Shown: piece by piece, positions 21,601 to 24,689 of the stretch
How the letters are laid out: each line of letters opens with the position of its first letter
Numbering within the stretch: the first letter of the stretch is position 1
IMG/VR virus record: IMGVR_UViG_3300010354_000613
Location: 1-24,689 of that record
Direction: 5' to 3' (one strand)
Length of the DNA stretch: 24,689 bases
DNA from: a virus
Notes under the pieces: model-generated
Told to the model about the DNA's origin: nothing
Seen by the model: only the letters and a program-made list of their open reading frames with translations
Databases searched by the model: none
Translations under genes and position numbers: made by a program

Positions 21601-23051
21601 GCAATGATCGGCAACAAAGCAACCATCAACACTTTGTTAGAGGTCAAAACAGCCAACAACGAGGCAAACGCCGAGACAACCGGCAACACAACCTTCGCCA
21701 AACCGAGGATCACATTCGCCAACCCGGCGATTGTCGTCCCAACAACCCCCTGCAAATTGGAGGCAAGGTTGATGACGCTTGCCATCACCTTGTCAAAGAC
21801 CTCGTAGAGCGTCTTGCCCATATCCAACAATGCCGGAATCAGAGGCTTCAAATTCTCCAATAAACCAACGAAAATCTCTCGAAGTTCAGGTGACAAAGCG
21901 ACAAGTGCCGCTAAACCTATGCCGACCGGACTCAACTTGACCGCAAAATTCTGCAACAACGGTCCAATCATCGGCAATTGACCCAACAGGTTTTTGCCTG
22001 CAAACGCCGACAAACCGGCCGCCAACGCCCCAATCAAAGGCAAAAATTCATTGATGGTCTTGGACAACTCTCCGGTATTGATCGTCGTCAACTCAATCGA
22101 CTTCAAAAAATCTTTGATCTTGTCAAAAACCCCTGTCAAAGGTTCAACAAGCGTCGTAAACGACTCGCGGAGAGCAGTCATAATCGGGAACAACGCACCG
22201 CCTTCCCTCACAAGAAGGCTGAATTGCTTGAAAGTGTTGTAAGCCCCAAGAATGACCGGACTCATACCCTCCAAAAACAGGCGACCAAACTCCAATTGAA
22301 CATCGTTCAAAATTCGGGGGAAAGACCGCAACACCTTGCCCGGTTCGGTCATTGCCGCCTCGTAAGTACCGGCGACCTTCGCACCCTCCTCCATAACCAT
22401 GTTCAAAACCGCTTGCTGTCGCTCAGTAGCAGTCAAATTGTTGGCACTTTTACCCAACTCTCGAGCGTACGAGGCGTACGCCTCACCGGCATACCGGGTA
22501 ATACCAACGCCTTTCAAGAGTTGCGAGTTACCAGTCTGAATCGCATACGCCAAAGTTTTCGCCGTATCAGTCGAGTTCCTCTGCGAAAGAACAGCGAAGT
22601 CCTGAGCGACGCGAGCGAGATCAGAAGCCCGTGCCAAATCCAAATTTGATTTCACGAAAAGCAACGCAATTTCTTGGGCCGCTTTCATTTCAATACCCTT
22701 AGACCGAACGGCATTTGCCGCCTCTTTCAGGGCTTTTGCACCAACCCCGGACGACTTACCGACAGCGTCCATAGCAACAGCCATTTCCGCAACCGAATCA
22801 GCAACCTCAAACGACTCATGCCCAAAATGAACGAGCGAGACAGCAACTCCACCGACTACCACACCAAGTGTGTTCAAAACCTTCGTCAGATCCGAAACAC
22901 CCGACGACATGGAAGACATGGTCGTATTGACCATTTGACCGTTACCTTGGATTACTCGAGCGGTTTCCTCAAACGAGGTACGCGCTTTCCCCATTCCGGA
23001 GACAAACCCCGAAACATCAGCACCAAGGACAGCGTCGACGGTGATAGCCAT
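18690..23051 (-). CDS. Tape measure protein, 1453 aa
   Basis: By far the largest gene, directly downstream of the tail chaperone pair. The N-terminal part has the opening of long tape measures (AVLGADVSGFVSGMGKARTSFEETAR), several hydrophobic segments (LNTLGVVVGGVAVSLVHF near 60; FLPLIGALAAGLSAFAG near 330; two stretches near 440-480; MIAMMVAIQLVVAAISAF near 570) and long Ala-rich helices. The C-terminal end has GGVVTRGTLALVGEAGAEAVIPLSQLG and ERDLVEAIRIGLLRVQKSGGR, typical of this class. It sets tail length and takes part in DNA ejection. By the usual rule of about 0.15 nm per residue the tail would be near 215 nm. No lysozyme or peptidase domain is visible. Confidence 0.95.
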   Translation of the reverse strand: MAITVDAVLGADVSGFVSGMGKARTSFEETARVIQGNGQMVNTTMSSMSSGVSDLTKVLNTLGVVVGGVAVSLVHFGHESFEVADSVAEMAVAMDAVGKSSGVGAKALKEAANAVRSKGIEMKAAQEIALLFVKSNLDLARASDLARVAQDFAVLSQRNSTDTAKTLAYAIQTGNSQLLKGVGITRYAGEAYASYARELGKSANNLTATERQQAVLNMVMEEGAKVAGTYEAAMTEPGKVLRSFPRILNDVQLEFGRLFLEGMSPVILGAYNTFKQFSLLVREGGALFPIMTALRESFTTLVEPLTGVFDKIKDFLKSIELTTINTGELSKTINEFLPLIGALAAGLSAFAGKNLLGQLPMIGPLLQNFAVKLSPVGIGLAALVALSPELREIFVGLLENLKPLIPALLDMGKTLYEVFDKVMASVINLASNLQGVVGTTIAGLANVILGLAKVVLPVVSAFASLLAVLTSNKVLMVALLPIIAALVVQKRLMGVNADGTAKAFTRLAMGFTKMRGQIAEQIAYQKTLAAQQGLTITSFQALRAAGVSTFMALKAGAVSLMASLGPMIAMMVAIQLVVAAISAFGAKQRENAARTNELSDALRANTQELLKNKEALEEGATGQELLSDAILTTGENSEKLVAAFGRLGMTATLDAFARAEDDFKGFATEILRSKGASLEAAKAMAAYIDRTDDNNFDSLSWQALDMTGKFQGTAKALEEIQDQIEKTDISKIVQDQVNLMVGSGQITTAMINEAMALAEAEAAANGWGEAQKAVAFNNYLMAEATTYATNRFKEQEAWAAEYQARLEGVEMALKGYGAGNRTLANIYDGLREAADGAEVALEDYAKTVQGAARADILLFRSTRTTMQQVQALGKEIVNGTQSFDDFKNSAYDLGDAILSYQKTVVDQGLDQKEANANIQAFVQEFIAAGVEAGRLEGDIRMLLEQMGLLNNLDPSITIYFNLDSAKQALEVLGKVYAALYSIPGASADIAKVLAGIQEAQRAVDAFTGSRTESKRSGGGGSRSSSDPFGWVKSWVDDLVAYANDQIGSSALADIAGVTAVETASTRIIGVFDELNAKAETLGLRKIPAVSGALDLLKTKFVQLGSAIEARDGLVGQLDAALAKLSDLGSTLDAIKQEAGQVASSLGIDIAGAVLPTDTDLSRAQAALTEYQRLVDRRNSIIENAAQYAQSVAQSMMPSVGTRGNAIANTARVLDEVRRFRDGLIQMRDRGFPNDLIAEVVGLGAREGGALADRLLNMSGSDFQQLVSMREQIRTVAAETAQIATTVLFQTDLNEAQTAVDSQLTLVQSLWATAISQAESAWGQQQTVVSDLQTAINGANDSIVDLINVIQTSFHDTMFEFLAGFTGALDRLQTPTALASPVPLADGGVVTRGTLALVGEAGAEAVIPLSQLGSFGGTTVNVTVQGSVSSERDLVEAIRIGLLRVQKSGGRVVL

Positions 23052-23053
23052 GC

Positions 23054-23245
23054 TTACTTCCTGCTCTTCGCCATCTGTTGTTCACGCTCCCATGCGGTCA
23101 ATTTGTCGTGTGCTGCCCACCCCACCAGTTCATCCGAACTGAGCGGACGATGATTAGGTGATCCCCACAGCAACTCTTCAACTGTCCGCCCAAGACGCTC
23201 TGCTAGGACGAAGTAATACCTATATTCCTGATCGGCTAGTTGCCT
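23054..23245 (-). CDS. Tail-assembly chaperone, frameshifted C-terminal part (gpT-like), 63 residues
   Basis: Read in the -1 frame from the slippery site, this segment is open for 63 codons: RQLADQEYRYYFVLAERLG, then VEELLWGSPNHRPLSSDEL, VGWAAHDKLTAWEREQQM, ending KSRK, with TAA two bases before the tape measure ATG. It has no suitable start codon or ribosome site of its own at its head. The content (LAERLGRTVEELL ... LSSDEL..W.A) is the typical second part of tail chaperones, equivalent to the T frame of lambda gpGT. With residues 1-114 of the upstream frame it gives a fusion of about 177 residues that would bind the tape measure protein during assembly. Codon-level translation was done by hand. 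Confidence 0.88.
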   Translation of the reverse strand, partial: RQLADQEYRYYFVLAERLGRTVEELLWGSPNHRPLSSDELVGWAAHDKLTAWEREQQMAKSRK

Positions 23246-23586
23246 TTTCCCTCCACATCAATGGCATCAGGCTTCATTCCGGACATTTCCATCGCCTTTT
23301 GGGCGACGAACTCGATGGCGGAAGCCGACTTATCGGCAATCGCATCCATGTCTTCCTCCGAGAACACACGACCCTTCGTTTCCGGGTCGTACACGCAAGC
23401 GATGATCAGCGACGGATACATCTTCTCGACATTCACGGTCCCCTCGGGGGTCATGCACGATGAGATGAGTTTCGCACGGTCAGCTGCACTCAGGGTTCTG
23501 AGTTCAATGTCCAAGTCCCATTGGGGAACATGGAGGGTAGACGACTCAATGTCGTTGCTGGCGAGGATTCGGTCACGAAGGGACAC
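23236..23586 (-). CDS. Tail-assembly chaperone, short form (gpG-like), 116 aa
   Basis: The product (MSLRDRILASNDIESSTLHVPQWDLDIELRTL, then SAADRAKLISSC, KMYPSLIIACVYDPETKGRVFSEEDMDAIADKSASAIEFVAQKAMEMSG, segments given in order) matches tail-assembly chaperones placed between the tail tube and tape measure genes. The W-D-v-EvRxLs element followed by a YPxLIxxCxxDP element is characteristic. It starts with GTG after GGAGAAAAA. It ends nine bases after a G-GGA-AAA slippery site, so a minority of ribosomes can shift and add 63 residues. Both forms are expected to coat the tape measure protein before tube polymerisation, without being part of the virion. Confidence 0.88.
   Translation of the reverse strand: MSLRDRILASNDIESSTLHVPQWDLDIELRTLSAADRAKLISSCMTPEGTVNVEKMYPSLIIACVYDPETKGRVFSEEDMDAIADKSASAIEFVAQKAMEMSGMKPDAIDVEGKGN
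23245..23251 (-). promoter_or_regulatory. -1 ribosomal frameshift slippery site G-GGA-AAA
   Basis: On the minus strand the heptamer GGGAAAA occurs in the zero frame as G GGA AAA, three codons before the TAG of the short chaperone. It is the same class as the lambda GGGAAAG site. Both tRNAs can re-pair after slipping one base back. A small GGC-GCC stem may follow; no strong pseudoknot is evident. Confidence 0.85.
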
Positions 23587-23609
23587 TTTTTCTCCTTATG
23601 TTGTTGGGG

Positions 23610-24026
23610 TTACGACCAAGTGCCGCGAGTAACGGCTCCGGTCACTTGCAATTCCACGGAGGCGGACACCACATCCGCGACCGGGGAACCGATGTTGTAC
23701 GAGGTCACGAATGCCTCGCCCGAATACTTGACGAGTCCAGCGGTCGAACCAGCCGGTCCGTATTCGAACGACAGCGAGGCGGTCTGTCCGAGAACGGCCG
23801 CAATGTGGGCATCAAACGTGGAGTCCCACTTGCCGGTCAGGCTGATCGTCGCATCCTTCAGACCGACGATGTAGGACTTCGCCCCGGTAGTGCCGAATGC
23901 GGTCACATCTGCGGTGTCGATGGACTCCGGAAAGGAGACTTCCATGAGGTACGAACTGATATCGGTGAGCGTTCCGCCCGAGTTATCCAGTTTGAAAACT
24001 GCTGACTTTCCATGAACGAATGCCAT
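23610..24026 (-). CDS. Tail tube protein, 138 aa (second paralog)
   Basis: The product begins MAFVHGKSAVFKLDNSGGTLTDISSYLMEVSFPESIDTADVTAFG, the tail-tube opening with a strand-loop-strand and a DTADVTAFGTTG motif, then SYIVGLKDATISLTGKWD and SLSFEYGPAGST, YSGEAFVTSYNIGSPVADVVSASVELQVTG. These are the marks of siphovirus tube subunits (an S-x-xGxWD strand and a P-V-x-D-V-x-x-x-x-x-LQxTG end). It is a clear paralog of the gene just upstream, without that gene's C-terminal extra domain. It probably forms the major tube, with the larger copy as an ornamented or minor subunit; which is major cannot be settled here. Confidence 0.85.
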   Translation of the reverse strand: MAFVHGKSAVFKLDNSGGTLTDISSYLMEVSFPESIDTADVTAFGTTGAKSYIVGLKDATISLTGKWDSTFDAHIAAVLGQTASLSFEYGPAGSTAGLVKYSGEAFVTSYNIGSPVADVVSASVELQVTGAVTRGTWS

Positions 24027-24038
24027 GACTTTGCCTTT

Positions 24039-24689
24039 CTATCGCCGTGCGAATGATGTTTGGTAGGTGATGGAACCGGTAGAACCGGCGAGAGTGTGCT
24101 GAGTCCGCAAATACCTGTTCACGGTCGTTCCAGCGGCCACCACGACTCGTTCCGAGGTTGTGGTAGAGGTTGAAACAGCGGTAAATGTCACCAAGTCCGC
24201 CCATGTTGAGTTATCTGCGGAATGCTGAATCTTCACGGTAGTTGAACCGTTACGCGAGTTCGCCGTCACATGGAGGTGAGCCACACCGCCATTCGTCGAA
24301 GAGGTCGTATTGTCGCTCGCCGTTCCATTTCCGGTAGTCGTTTCAGCCGACAAAGCATGAAGCGAAACGGCATAATCAATTCCACCGGTCGTCTGAAACT
24401 CAGCCGAAGCCTGCACCACATCGGCAACCGGGCTACTGATGTTGTAGGTCGTTTCATTGACCGAAGCGACAAAACCACGCTTGCCCAATGCGGCACCATC
24501 GGGGAACGAACTGATTACGCCTGCCGAAGCACCGAGAGCAGCTTGGAACACCGAATCGGACGCGTTACTTGCACCGTCAAACATCCCGGCGGCTGAAATC
24601 GCCCCGTCTTTCAGACCAACGATGTACGCCTTCGCACCGGTAGTGCCAAACGCGGTCACATCGGCGGTATCAACACCCTGATTAGCCTG
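24039..24689 (-). CDS. Tail tube protein with extra C-terminal domain (5' end beyond window)
   Basis: The frame is open to the window edge (first visible residues QANQGVDTADV), so a GTG at 24659 is only an internal Val and the true start is outside. The visible part shows DTADVTAFGTTGAKAYIVGLKDGAISAAGMFDG, then NETTYNISSPVADVVQASAEFQTTGG, aligning with the downstream paralog. After this the protein continues with a 75-90 residue beta domain (AHLHVTANSRNGSTTVKIQHSADNSTWADLVTF, then RYLRTQHTLAGSTGSITYQTSFARR). Extra C-terminal Ig-like domains are known on some phage tube proteins, where they decorate the outside of the tail. A similar SADNSxW element is found in the adhesin of this phage. Confidence 0.82.
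   Translation of the reverse strand, partial: QANQGVDTADVTAFGTTGAKAYIVGLKDGAISAAGMFDGASNASDSVFQAALGASAGVISSFPDGAALGKRGFVASVNETTYNISSPVADVVQASAEFQTTGGIDYAVSLHALSAETTTGNGTASDNTTSSTNGGVAHLHVTANSRNGSTTVKIQHSADNSTWADLVTFTAVSTSTTTSERVVVAAGTTVNRYLRTQHTLAGSTGSITYQTSFARR

Noticed and set aside
24039-24659. GTG at 24659 as the true start of the first tail-tube gene
   Set aside because: The frame stays open to the window edge and the paralog shows that this Val is internal (DTADVTAFG), so the gene is truncated by the window.
1-24689. tRNA genes, integrase, repressor, terminase or capsid genes
   Set aside because: I looked for cloverleaf-like stretches in the gaps and for the family motifs in all minus-strand frames and saw none; gaps are too short for tRNAs in nearly all places.

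Overview
This window reads as a continuous stretch of a tailed-phage genome with a long non-contractile tail (siphovirus type), either free or as part of a prophage. Every gene I can support lies on the minus strand, so transcription runs from the right end (24689) to the left end (1). Genes are packed with ATGA or TGATG stop/start overlaps, and there is no gene-free stretch of 300 bases. The host is probably an actinobacterium. I infer this from the moderately GC-rich coding bias, the style of the minor tail proteins, the M15 endolysin with a peptidoglycan-binding tail, and a secreted Thr-rich protein of the kind I associate with Acidimicrobiia. No sequence search was possible. Terminase, portal, capsid and any integrase or repressor are not in this window.

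Layout in transcription order. (1) 24689-14024, tail module: two tandem paralogous tail-tube proteins (the first cut by the window end), a tail-assembly chaperone with a G-GGA-AAA -1 frameshift site and a start-less downstream frame, a 1453-residue tape measure protein, a minor tail/hub-like protein, four fibre or appendage proteins (the last with a C-terminal S74 self-cleaving chaperone) and a 46-residue coiled-coil protein. (2) 13999-11166, lysis and envelope module: four small membrane proteins, including a holin candidate, a secreted Thr-rich protein, and an M15/peptidoglycan-binding endolysin. (3) 11090-9339: a small HTH protein, a metallophosphoesterase, a small beta-rich protein and a 44-residue zinc ribbon. 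(4) 9304-5631, accessory block: three proteins that share a ~20-residue module, KAxFaSrSEAgRfAAxxRW, in four copies. Their other parts are a GNAT, an unknown domain, and a GNAT plus RelA/SpoT-like fusion. A 66-residue partner gene follows. (5) 5557-2835, DNA replication and recombination: a probable single-strand annealing protein, a winged-helix replication initiator with an iteron cluster inside its gene (probable origin), a helicase-loader-like protein, a 43-residue ORF, an HTH protein and SSB. (6) 2761-1: an HExxH metallopeptidase-like protein, three small unknowns, then a COOH-NH2 amidoligase and a class II glutamine amidotransferase running off the left end.

The most notable items are the repeated SRSEAGRxAAxxRW module on accessory enzymes, the GNAT-RelA/SpoT fusion with its overlapping small partner, the iteron/inverted-repeat origin candidate at 4464-4584, the amidoligase/amidotransferase pair, and the tail-chaperone frameshift whose second frame has no start codon of its own.
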